27,513 nt of DNA, taken from CAZJGG01 sp964545475. GTDB taxonomy: Bacteria > Bacillota > Clostridia > Lachnospirales > JAISER01. Positions 1 through 6,769 of this stretch are shown piece after piece. The notes below the pieces were generated by a model that saw nothing but the letters and a program-made list of their open reading frames with translations, had not been told where the DNA came from and searched no databases. Position 1 is the first letter of the stretch; each line of letters begins with the position of its first letter. The stretch spans positions 1 through 27,513 of the forward strand of contig CAZJGG010000044.1 in the NCBI GenBank assembly GCA_964545475.1. Reading direction: 5' to 3'. The translations under genes were made by a program, and so were the position numbers.

Positions 1-74
1 TAGTAACAATTATTGCAGATGGAAAAGACGAGGAAGAAGCCGTTAACGAGCTTACTAAATTTTTAAAAGGTTAG
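1..74 (+). CDS. HPr-family phosphocarrier protein, C-terminal end (5' part outside window)
   Basis: The frame starting at base 3 reads VTIIADGKDEEEAVNELTKFLKG followed by TAG at 72-74. This matches the C-terminal strand and last helix of HPr, where the family usually has a TI.A.G.DEE.A...L..L pattern. HPr carries phosphate from EI to sugar permeases in the PTS, or acts in carbon catabolite control as the Crh type. The phosphorylated His and the regulatory Ser lie upstream of the window, so ptsH cannot be told from a Crh-like paralog. The gene converges on pstB, and the space between them is filled by a tandem repeat array. Confidence 0.7.
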   Translation, partial: VTIIADGKDEEEAVNELTKFLKG

Positions 75-79
75 CATTC

Positions 80-629
80 GGAACGCATACAATGCGTTCC
101 TCAGGCTGTCGACAACAATTGTCGGCAGTCAATTTTATTTGTAACAATCGTTGATATTTTGCATAAAACTATTTTAAATGGGGATCGCATACAATGCGTT
201 CCCTACAAATCTATTTTAGAAATGTCAAAACCTAAGATTAGGAAGCCATATTGTAGGGAACGCATTGTATGCGTTCCTCAGGCTGTCGACAACCATTGTC
301 GGCAGCCATTTTTTTGTAACAATCGTTCATTCTTTTGCACAAAACCATTTTAAATGAGGAACGCATACAATGCGTTCCCTACAAATCTATTTTAGAAATG
401 TCAAAACATAAGATTAGAAAGCCATATTGTAGGGAACGCATTGTATGTGTTCCTCAGGCTGTCGACAACCATTGTCGGCAGCCGTTTTTTTGTAACAATG
501 GTTCATTCTTTTGCACAAAACCATTTTAAATGGGGAACGCATACAATGCGTTCCCTACAAATCTATTTTAGAAATGTCAAAACCTAAGATTAGGAAGCCA
601 TATTGTAGGGAACGCATTGTATGCGTTCC
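80..629. repeat. Tandem 176-bp palindrome-rich repeat array, about 3.3 copies
   Basis: A unit of 176-177 bp recurs with starts at 80, 257, 433 and 609 (the last copy is partial). A 21-bp palindrome with arms GGAACGCAT and ATGCGTTCC and a 3-bp centre (ACA or TGT) occurs at 80-100, 182-202, 257-277, 358-378, 433-453, 534-554 and 609-629. The palindromes pair up: 182-277, 358-453 and 534-629 each form a 96-bp block whose two 27-bp ends are inverted repeats of each other, because CCCTACAA and TTGTAGGG extend the arms inward. Substitutions are few (for example A to T at 185 and C to T within 433-453), so the copies look recently amplified. The open frames inside it are repeat artefacts. It fills the gap between the convergent HPr and pstB genes. 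Confidence 0.9.
104..491 (+). other. Repeated hairpins GGCTGTCGACAA...TTGTCGGCAGCC with T-run, terminator-like
   Basis: A second hairpin lies inside each 176-bp unit, at 104-130, 281-307 and 457-483. It has 12-bp arms with a single G:T-type mismatch and a 3-base loop. On the plus strand, copies 2 and 3 are followed by seven T residues (309-315 and 485-491), the layout of an intrinsic terminator. The first copy has a weaker AATTTTATTT tail. Copy 1 lies 30 bases after the HPr stop codon, so it could end that transcript. Termination itself is inferred. Confidence 0.45.
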
Positions 630-674
630 TCAGCCTATCGGCAACCATTATTGGAGAACAAAGAATTGCTCTAC

Positions 675-1439
675 CTAAATTCTACCGGTAATATACTGAT
701 TAAGCAAATCGGTTTCCGGGTTTGTAAATAGCTTTGATGTTTCGCCTTGTTCAATTATAACGCCGTTGTAGAAAAAGGCGGTGTAATCAGAAATACGCTT
801 TGCCTGTTCAAGATTGTGGGTTACTATTACAATGCAGTATTGCTCACTAAGCTCCAGTAACAGTTCTTCAATTGCGAATGTTGCAATAGGGTCAAGAGCG
901 GAGCAGGGTTCGTCAAAAAGAATAATTTTTGGTTCAAGCATTAAAGACCTTGCAATGCACAAACGCTGCTGCTGACCGCCGGAAAGCATTACGGCGGATT
1001 TATTGAGCCTGTCCTTAACCTCGTCATAAATACTTGCTTTTTTAAGATTTTTAATGCACATTGTTTTTAACTGTTCGTTTGGAACAGAGTAATGCTCTTT
1101 AATTGGCAGTGCTAAATTTTTAAGTATTGTTGTTGGCAATGGGTTTGGCTGCTGAAAAACCATACCAATACTTTTTCTTAAATTTGAAACGTATTTGCGG
1201 TCGTTACTTGAATAGATATTTTTATCATCAATTATAATTTCTCCGGAGTGATGAAAAATATTGTATAAGTCGTTCATTCTGTTAATAGAGCGTAAAAGAG
1301 TTGTTTTGCCGCATCCAGAAGGCCCTATTAAGGCATATATGCAATTATTAGGGATTTTCATATTAATGTTGTGGAGCGCTTGTTTTTCGCCGTAAAATGC
1401 GTTAAAATCCTTTACTTCTATAGCTATGTTGTCAGCCAT
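675..1439 (-). CDS. pstB: Phosphate ABC transporter ATP-binding protein PstB
   Basis: This is the cytoplasmic ATPase of the high-affinity phosphate importer, 254 aa, the usual length for PstB. Visible motifs are Walker A GPSGCGKTT (39-47), the Q-loop VFQQPNPLP (94-102) which is typical of PstB, the signature LSGGQQQR (152-159), Walker B IILFDEP (172-178), the D-loop SALD, and the switch His in VTHN (208). Its ATG overlaps the pstA stop codon by one base (TAATG) and has an AAAGGAGG site upstream, so it is translationally coupled. It is the last gene of the operon. No phoU follows, unlike in many bacteria; the repeat array begins instead. Confidence 0.96.
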   Translation of the reverse strand: MADNIAIEVKDFNAFYGEKQALHNINMKIPNNCIYALIGPSGCGKTTLLRSINRMNDLYNIFHHSGEIIIDDKNIYSSNDRKYVSNLRKSIGMVFQQPNPLPTTILKNLALPIKEHYSVPNEQLKTMCIKNLKKASIYDEVKDRLNKSAVMLSGGQQQRLCIARSLMLEPKIILFDEPCSALDPIATFAIEELLLELSEQYCIVIVTHNLEQAKRISDYTAFFYNGVIIEQGETSKLFTNPETDLLNQYITGRI

Positions 1440-2380
1440 TATTTATCCTCCTTTATGCCGATATTTCCAATTATTGAGGCGGCAATGTTTAAAAGAAGAA
1501 TTATTACGATTAACACTAAAGAAGCACCAAACGCCGTTTCATAGCTGTTGCCTTCGCCTGCAGGGGAGCAGAAATAAATGTATGATGTAAGGGTAGAACC
1601 GGTGTTTTGAAGAGTTGATAGCCAGTTTTGCGGGGCAAACCAAGGCATATCCCCTGTCATACGAAGCGTGCCGCCAAGAGCAAGCCAAACGATTGCTGTA
1701 TCGCCGATAATTCTGCCCATACCTAGAATTACTCCTGTAATAATACCTTGTCTTGATGAACGCAAAACAATTTTGTTAATTGTTCTCCATTTAGAAGCTC
1801 CAAGGGCATATGAAGCATCAATGTAACTTTGTGGCACGGTTTTTAACGCTTCTACAATAGATTTTATTACAAAAGGCAAAATCATTATAGCCATTGTAAT
1901 ACCGGCAACCAAAAAAGATTTGCCGTAAGCTTTTTGGGCAAAACCTTCGTCATTTTCTATCATTGTGCTTAAAAACCCTAATGCGGACATTGTAAATATT
2001 GCGCGGGAAAACAACGCAATGGCAATTGTTGGAACGCCTGATAAAATATCAACAGCACCTTGTATTAAAGAACTAAAAATCCCTTTCTTTGCATAAAAAC
2101 AAATGTAAATTGCCGTTGCAAGAGAAAATGGGAAAGAAACAATTATTCCTATAATTGTTAGAAGTAAAGTTCCGATTAGTGGAGTTAAAATGCCGCTTTC
2201 GGCAAGCTCCATTGGAGAAGGGCTAGGCTCTGTAATTAGGAAATCAATGCTTATAACGCTCCAGCCAAAATAAATAATTGTCGCAAATATAAAAGCGCAA
2301 ACTGCAATTATTAACGACATTGTTACCCATGCATAAGCTGTTCCTATAGCAGAAGAAGTATCATAACTTTTACTTTTCAT
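1439..2380 (-). CDS. pstA: Phosphate ABC transporter permease PstA
   Basis: A 313-aa integral membrane protein with about six hydrophobic segments, starting after a short polar N-terminus (TM1 about residues 18-42). The binding-protein-dependent transport EAA-type loop is visible as ALGASKWRTINKIVLRSSRQGIITG, near residues 192-216, where it docks on PstB. Its length and the 'IPTIAIALF / GVPTIAIA' segment fit PstA. It overlaps pstC by 11 nt and pstB by 1 nt, and its ATG is preceded by AAGGAGG. Together with PstC it forms the membrane channel of the importer. Confidence 0.95.
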   Translation of the reverse strand: MKSKSYDTSSAIGTAYAWVTMSLIIAVCAFIFATIIYFGWSVISIDFLITEPSPSPMELAESGILTPLIGTLLLTIIGIIVSFPFSLATAIYICFYAKKGIFSSLIQGAVDILSGVPTIAIALFSRAIFTMSALGFLSTMIENDEGFAQKAYGKSFLVAGITMAIMILPFVIKSIVEALKTVPQSYIDASYALGASKWRTINKIVLRSSRQGIITGVILGMGRIIGDTAIVWLALGGTLRMTGDMPWFAPQNWLSTLQNTGSTLTSYIYFCSPAGEGNSYETAFGASLVLIVIILLLNIAASIIGNIGIKEDK

Positions 2381-3326
2381 ATCCTGCCGCCCTCCTTAGT
2401 CTCTTTTCAATGTATTTTGCTCCAAGGCTTAGAAGTAAACCAAGAATTAAAAGAATAGCCGCAGCCGCAAACAGTGCGCTTTCAACAGGGGCAGAACCCA
2501 TTGCTTCGGATTTATTAACAATTGCAGAGGCTAAAGGAAGGGTTGGTGCAAGCAGGTTTAAAAATCCCAATTTTGCCATGGGAATAAAGCCGATTGCGCC
2601 GCATACCATGGAAACGGCTATAGCTTCGCCGATTCCTCTGCCTGCGCCTAATATTATGCTGGAAAGAATGCCACTTCTTGCGGTTGGAAGAATAATTTTC
2701 CATATAACGCGAAAATGGCTCATACCAAAGGCATAGCCGGTTTCTTTATAATGGTTTGGTACAGCATTTATGGCATCTGTAGAAAGTGAAATTATTGTAG
2801 GTACAATCATAAAAGTAAGTACTATTGTAGCGGATAAAAGGTTTTTCCCAGTCATTTGAAAATATTCAAGATTTTCAATGACCATGTCTGTTGTTATAAA
2901 TAACTTTTCAACAAGGGGAACAATAGTAATTATCCCTATAAGACCGAATACAACAGAGGGAATTGCCGCTAAAAGGCGAGTTATGTTTGTAAAAACGATT
3001 GAGAGCTTTTTGTTTGTAAATTCGCAAATTGTTATGCTTGCGCCAACCCCTATAAATGTTGCAAGAACAAGGGCAACCCCTGTAGACATTATTGTACCTA
3101 AAATAAGACCCAACATACCAAAGGTGTACACTGGCTCTTCTTCCGAAGAAAAGAATGCCTCAGTAATTTGAGTATCAAAGCCGGATGTAGTTAATAAACT
3201 TATTCCGCTTTCTTTTAAAACAGGATAAGCTTTAGAAAAAATAAATAAAAATATGAAAAATATTATAATTATTGACACTGAGGCCATAGCAGTAATGACC
3301 ATTCCCGGTATGTCAAGCTTTTTCAT
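2370..3326 (-). CDS. pstC: Phosphate ABC transporter permease PstC
   Basis: A 318-aa membrane protein with an N-terminal TM (about 10-32) and five further hydrophobic segments. The cytoplasmic coupling loop AFGMSHFRVIWKIILPTARSGILSS and the GRGIGEAIAVSM segment are characteristic of PstC. The ATG is preceded by a GAGGTG ribosome site. It overlaps pstA by 11 nt. It is separated from pstS by 336 nt of structured, non-coding sequence, while the downstream genes are packed tightly. That arrangement suggests the permease genes are expressed at a lower level than pstS. Confidence 0.95.
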   Translation of the reverse strand: MKKLDIPGMVITAMASVSIIIIFFIFLFIFSKAYPVLKESGISLLTTSGFDTQITEAFFSSEEEPVYTFGMLGLILGTIMSTGVALVLATFIGVGASITICEFTNKKLSIVFTNITRLLAAIPSVVFGLIGIITIVPLVEKLFITTDMVIENLEYFQMTGKNLLSATIVLTFMIVPTIISLSTDAINAVPNHYKETGYAFGMSHFRVIWKIILPTARSGILSSIILGAGRGIGEAIAVSMVCGAIGFIPMAKLGFLNLLAPTLPLASAIVNKSEAMGSAPVESALFAAAAILLILGLLLSLGAKYIEKRLRRAAGYEK

Positions 3327-3347
3327 TAAAATTACACCTCGTTGTTT

Positions 3348-3379
3348 AAGCCTTCCCCCGCAAAAGCCGGGGAAGGCTT
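3348..3379 (-). promoter_or_regulatory. GC-rich hairpin just upstream of pstC
   Basis: A perfect 11-bp inverted repeat, AAGCCTTCCCC (3348-3358) and GGGGAAGGCTT (3369-3379), has a 10-base loop. It lies 21 bases upstream of the pstC start codon. On the operon strand no T-run follows, so it is not a standard intrinsic terminator. It fits a transcript-stabilising or partial-attenuation hairpin that separates pstS from pstCAB levels; that role is inferred. Intercistronic hairpins with such a role are known in other pst operons. Confidence 0.55.
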
Positions 3380-3390
3380 GTTAAAATTGA

Positions 3391-3656
3391 TATATACTCC
3401 TTAACCACACAAAATAGCACTGTCTTGCGGCGAATTTTATAGCTATTTGCAAAAGCATAAACAGCTATGTTCGTGGAAACAGCGGTGAAACGTTTGCTGT
3501 TTCCACTCCACACCTGTTAATGTTTTGTCAAATTGCTCTATTTGTGGACTACGTCATCAACTTCTTGTGTGCCGCTAGCACACGGCGTCGTCTCTTCCTT
3601 GCCACAAGCAAAATTTGCTCGCAACTCAGTACCATTTTATATGGTTAAGGAATATA
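3391..3656 (-). ncRNA. Candidate structured RNA (multi-branch) in the pstS-pstC intercistronic region
   Basis: The segment is closed by a long stem P1 of about 44 pairs: 3391-3437 pairs with 3611-3656 and has few interruptions. Inside it, in operon-strand order, are P2 (3602-3607 with 3542-3547, TTGTGG/CCACAA) enclosing hairpin P3 (3567-3572 with 3578-3583), then P4 (3473-3483 with 3496-3506, 11 perfect pairs, arm GTGGAAACAGC), then P5 (3440-3448 with 3459-3467). In P1, five pairs that depart from Watson-Crick are G:U wobbles when read as minus-strand RNA and would be A:C clashes on the other strand, which favours function as pst-sense RNA. It starts 7 nt after the pstS stop and has no credible ORF. 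I do not recognise a named RNA family. A palindromic miniature transposable element is the main alternative. Confidence 0.5.
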
Positions 3657-3662
3657 AAAATA

Positions 3663-4823
3663 TTATTTAAGCTTCATGTATCCTTCTTTAGATACAACTT
3701 CGTTTTGAACTTCAGCAGTTTTGATATAATCGATAAACTTAGCATTAACACCAGTTGGTTTAGCTTTAGATAATAAGAACAATTCTCTGCCTAAAGCGTA
3801 AGTACCATTTTTAACGGAAGATGCTGTCGGAGCTGCATTGTCAAGAAATACTGTTTTAACAGTTTCGTCAACAAAACCTGCGGAATCGTAACCAATTGCG
3901 TTTTTCTCCTTAGCAACCGCTTGTTTTAAAATTGCAGAAGAAGTATGAGGTGTTGCAGTTTTAACAGAAGCCTTTTTCTCAAGAAGAAGCTCTTCAAATG
4001 TTGTGCGAGTGCCAGAACCTGTTTCTCTTACTTGAACTAAGATAGGAGCATCGTTGCCGCCAACTTCTTTCCAGTTTTTAATTTCGCCTAAGAAGATTTT
4101 CTTTGCTTGTTCAGCAGTAAGGTTTTTAACTGGGTTTGATGGATGAGCGATAATAGCAATACCATCTCTTGCTACGGAAAGAGTCATCATTTTTTTAAGC
4201 TCTGAATCGGTTAATTCTCTTGAACTCATGCCGATGTTGTTTGTGCCTGCTGCAGTATCGTTAACTCCTGCGCCTGAACCGCCGCCTGCAACGGAAATTT
4301 TAAGCCCTTTATTTAATTTAATAAGCCTATCTGCAGCTTTTTGAACAAACGGCTGCAAAGTTGTAGAACCTGTAATTTTAATATTGCCGGACATATCTGA
4401 GAAGTAGTCAACTGTCATAGTAGTGCCAGATAATTTTGCTTTTGCCCCAACGCCTGTTGCAAAATCGTTAAGTGGAACTAACAATGTACTTCCGCTTCTT
4501 ATAGGTGCAGTTGCAAGAGTTTTTGTGTTGCCATTTAAAGTGTATGAAGTGGAATCTGCAGTGAAAGTAAATGAACTTGCTGTTGTTTTAACAGTAGCTT
4601 TTCCGCTGCCAACTCCATAACTTACATCTGCGCCGAAGTATTCTTCAAGAAATTTTAGAGAAACTAAAGCTGTACCATTTTCTAATTGAGGTGCCACAGC
4701 TGATTTTGTATCTTTACCATCCATTTTAATTGTAACAGCATCTGCCGCAAAAGCGTTAGCACTCATAGATAAGACCATTACGCCTGTAAGGATTGACGCC
4801 ATTACTTTTTTAAGTTTTAACAT
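3663..4823 (-). CDS. pstS: Phosphate-binding protein PstS with N-terminal copper-amine-oxidase-N1-like domain
   Basis: The extracellular phosphate-capturing component of the Pst importer, 386 aa. Residues 1-27 are a signal peptide ending ANAFA, a signal peptidase I type site. No lipobox Cys is present, although most Gram-positive PstS proteins are lipoproteins. Residues about 30-140 resemble the copper amine oxidase N-terminal repeat domain (Cu_amine_oxidN1: LVSLKFLEEYFGADVSY, then RSGSTLLVPLNDFA). Residues 147-386 are the PBP-like phosphate-binding domain, with TGSTTLQPF (151-159), GGGSGAG (180-186) and RETGSGTR (266-273) in the ligand loops. The ATG has an AAGGAGAG site. It is the first gene of the pst operon and is divergent from the DUF2238 gene. 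The domain fusion is read from sequence; how the protein is retained at the cell surface is unknown. Confidence 0.93.
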   Translation of the reverse strand: MLKLKKVMASILTGVMVLSMSANAFAADAVTIKMDGKDTKSAVAPQLENGTALVSLKFLEEYFGADVSYGVGSGKATVKTTASSFTFTADSTSYTLNGNTKTLATAPIRSGSTLLVPLNDFATGVGAKAKLSGTTMTVDYFSDMSGNIKITGSTTLQPFVQKAADRLIKLNKGLKISVAGGGSGAGVNDTAAGTNNIGMSSRELTDSELKKMMTLSVARDGIAIIAHPSNPVKNLTAEQAKKIFLGEIKNWKEVGGNDAPILVQVRETGSGTRTTFEELLLEKKASVKTATPHTSSAILKQAVAKEKNAIGYDSAGFVDETVKTVFLDNAAPTASSVKNGTYALGRELFLLSKAKPTGVNAKFIDYIKTAEVQNEVVSKEGYMKLK

Positions 4824-4841
4824 TGTATCTCTCCTTTTAAG

Positions 4842-4906
4842 ATTATAAAGGTATAATAAAATAAGTTTTTAAAAAATAAGTGCGCTTTGTGTAAAAAAAA
4901 TGTAAA
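4842..4906 (-). promoter_or_regulatory. pstS promoter region with candidate Pho box
   Basis: On the minus strand, two direct TTTACA hexamers (4906-4901 and 4895-4890) are separated by five T, giving an 11-bp period. That is the spacing of PhoP/PhoB boxes, which in Bacillus use TT(A/C/T)ACA repeats. Downstream, TATAAT (4847-4842) and TATTAT (4858-4853) are candidate -10 elements. No good -35 is seen, as expected for an activated promoter. The distance from box to -10 is longer than usual (about 31-42 bp), so the exact start is uncertain. Confidence 0.4.
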
Positions 4907-5002
4907 ATGTTTTACAAAAAAAGTTTATGAATAAAATATAAAGGATTATTTAAAATTAATCAGTGGTTATATATTTAATCGGATTTAGGAGGATATTGTG
5001 AT

Positions 5003-5626
5003 ATGAGTGTAGAAAAGGCTTTATATTATATATGTTTAGCGGTTTTTATAATTTCCGGTATATTACTTACTGTTCACTATTTTATCGAAAAAAATAGGGG
5101 GCAAATGATAATGGGTTTTTTAACTCCGGCTTTTGCTTTAGTGTTAATACCTATTAATTATTATAAATTATATCCCACATACAGATTATTAGCAATTTTT
5201 TTTATATTTTTTATTTTAAGCTATAACATTGGAATCGTTTTTGAAGGGTATCATAAATTCAAATATTATGACAAGTTTGTCCATTTTTTGTCGGGGTTTT
5301 TGACCACGGTTATAGGAATGTGTATATATTATTATCTGGTTAAATTTGAAGAAAAATATTGGCACGCTGCAATTTTGTTTGCGCTTTTTTTCTCTGTTAC
5401 AGTAGGCGTAATATGGGAGGTGCTGGAATACATGGTCTATATTTTTACAGGGGACGACCCGCAAAACACCTTAACCACAGGTGTAAACGACACAATGCAG
5501 GATTTACTTTTATGCGTGACCTCTAGCTCCATTACCTCCCTGGTTTATTTTTTATATTACGCCAAGGGAATAAAAATTTTTAATTATCCAATAATAAAAG
5601 AGTTTTGTGAGCTTAATAAAAAATGA
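5003..5626 (+). CDS. DUF2238 (YjdF-like) integral membrane protein
   Basis: A 207-aa protein with about six hydrophobic segments (near 7-24, 35-50, 60-78, 92-112, 120-146 and 168-186). The conserved polar motifs of the DUF2238 family are present: DKFVHFLSGF (about 90-99), a GVIWEVLEY membrane segment (about 134-142), and DTMQDLL (about 163-169). The His, Glu and Asp residues in these motifs suggest a buried active or metal site, but the family has no established function that I can name. The ATG has AGGAGG at 4987-4992. Its stop is only 4 bp from the stop of the convergent GH18 gene. Confidence 0.85.
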   Translation: MSVEKALYYICLAVFIISGILLTVHYFIEKNRGQMIMGFLTPAFALVLIPINYYKLYPTYRLLAIFFIFFILSYNIGIVFEGYHKFKYYDKFVHFLSGFLTTVIGMCIYYYLVKFEEKYWHAAILFALFFSVTVGVIWEVLEYMVYIFTGDDPQNTLTTGVNDTMQDLLLCVTSSSITSLVYFLYYAKGIKIFNYPIIKEFCELNKK

Positions 5627-5630
5627 GGAT

Positions 5631-6665
5631 CTAACTCCTTTTATTATAAATATCGGCATAACGTTTTATAAATTCGTAGTCGTAATTTTTACCTAGTTTT
5701 GAATAACCAGAATCCCAATTAATGGACCATGTCATTAACCCTTTAATTTTTTTGCCTTCATTTTTAAGGCGTGTTAAAGCGTTTATTACATCTTTAGGGT
5801 TTTCCACATAACCGTTAAGCCCGGCATCTGGGTTTGCAGGCAGACCGAAAGCAAATTTGTCCGCCGGGATTTTAATAAAGTCACTATTTCCTTCTATAAT
5901 ATCTTTTGAAATATTATATATAAATTCCTCTTTTTTGCTTTGGTCGTTTTGGCTTATAAATCCGACGTCTTTAACATAAACGCCTGCACTTCCCTGATTG
6001 TAAAATTGGGGTGCAATGTAGTCGTAATAGCCTTCTAACGCATTTATATAAGGAACATATCTTCCGGTGTCTGCCTTTAAATCTATAAATTCCGGCGCCA
6101 TTGTGATATAGAAGTTTTTACCTAAATTTAGGTAATGGTTTTTTACGATTTTAACAGCGTTTGGAATAACTTCTGCATTTGGTTGATGTTCCAGTGATGA
6201 GTTTTCAATATCAATGTCAATGCCGTCAAAGCCATATTTGTCGGTTAACCGTATTATTTCATTTGCAAGCTTTTGATCATCTCCTTTGTTAAGTTTTATG
6301 TTTGAACTAGCACCTCCTAAAGAAAGCAGTACAAGCCGCCCTTCATCATGTAGCTTGTGTATTTGCGCCGTAAATTCCTCTTCAGACATTGTCTCAGGTC
6401 TAAATGTAGGAAAATCTTCCCCAGGGTGTGTATACATAAAGCTTACGACGATAATATCATAATCTCTGGGTATGTCTTTAAGTTCAACAGTGGATGGTGT
6501 GCCTCCCTGAAAGCCAGAGTTTTCACGGGGTATCCAGTTTTGCCAGTAACCTATGATTATGCTTTTATCATCTTCGGCTTTTATCTTGTATACAACCTTA
6601 GGCTTATTGTATTCCTGGGTTAATAAATAAAATAATAATAAATTATAAAAATTCATGTTAAACAC
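5631..6665 (-). CDS. Glycoside hydrolase family 18 (chitinase-like)
   Basis: The protein belongs to GH18, the family of chitinases and endo-beta-N-acetylglucosaminidases that act through substrate-assisted catalysis. Visible are the first strand IIIGYWQNW, the SLGGAS motif, the catalytic DxxDxDxE motif DGIDIDIE with the acid Glu at its end (residue 165 if numbered from the TTG at 6698), the QFYN motif, and a terminal MTWSINWD strand that places the conserved Trp. The order and spacing resemble ChiD-type bacterial chitinases. The open frame extends to a TTG at 6698 without a ribosome site. I prefer the GTG at 6665 (AAAGG seven bases upstream); the ATG at 6656 is also possible. The N-terminus has a short hydrophobic stretch (NLLLFYLL) but no basic residues before it and no clear cleavage site, so export is uncertain. 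No carbohydrate-binding module is seen. Confidence 0.88.
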   Translation of the reverse strand: MFNMNFYNLLLFYLLTQEYNKPKVVYKIKAEDDKSIIIGYWQNWIPRENSGFQGGTPSTVELKDIPRDYDIIVVSFMYTHPGEDFPTFRPETMSEEEFTAQIHKLHDEGRLVLLSLGGASSNIKLNKGDDQKLANEIIRLTDKYGFDGIDIDIENSSLEHQPNAEVIPNAVKIVKNHYLNLGKNFYITMAPEFIDLKADTGRYVPYINALEGYYDYIAPQFYNQGSAGVYVKDVGFISQNDQSKKEEFIYNISKDIIEGNSDFIKIPADKFAFGLPANPDAGLNGYVENPKDVINALTRLKNEGKKIKGLMTWSINWDSGYSKLGKNYDYEFIKRYADIYNKRS

Positions 6666-6741
6666 TTCTTTACCTTTTTTTATAACATATGCAAACAAAG
6701 TAAAAAAGGTTTAAGGTATAACAATTTAACACAAAAGAAGA

Positions 6742-6762
6742 GGTCAGGGAAGCTCCCTGACC
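6742..6762 (-). terminator. Intrinsic terminator of the Gly-rich protein gene
   Basis: A perfect 9-bp stem, GGTCAGGGA/TCCCTGACC, has a 3-base loop. On the minus strand it is followed by the U-rich stretch TCTTCTTTTGTGTT. It lies 7 bases past the stop codon of the gene ending at 6770. Confidence 0.85.
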
Positions 6763-6769
6763 ATGTTAG

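Noticed and set aside
159..529. Two nearly identical 64-aa plus-strand reading frames
   Set aside because: They are the same frame read through successive copies of the 176-bp palindromic repeat, with no ribosome site and composition dictated by the palindromes.
80..629. CRISPR array
   Set aside because: The period is 176 bp, the 'spacers' are themselves repeated, and no cas genes are nearby.
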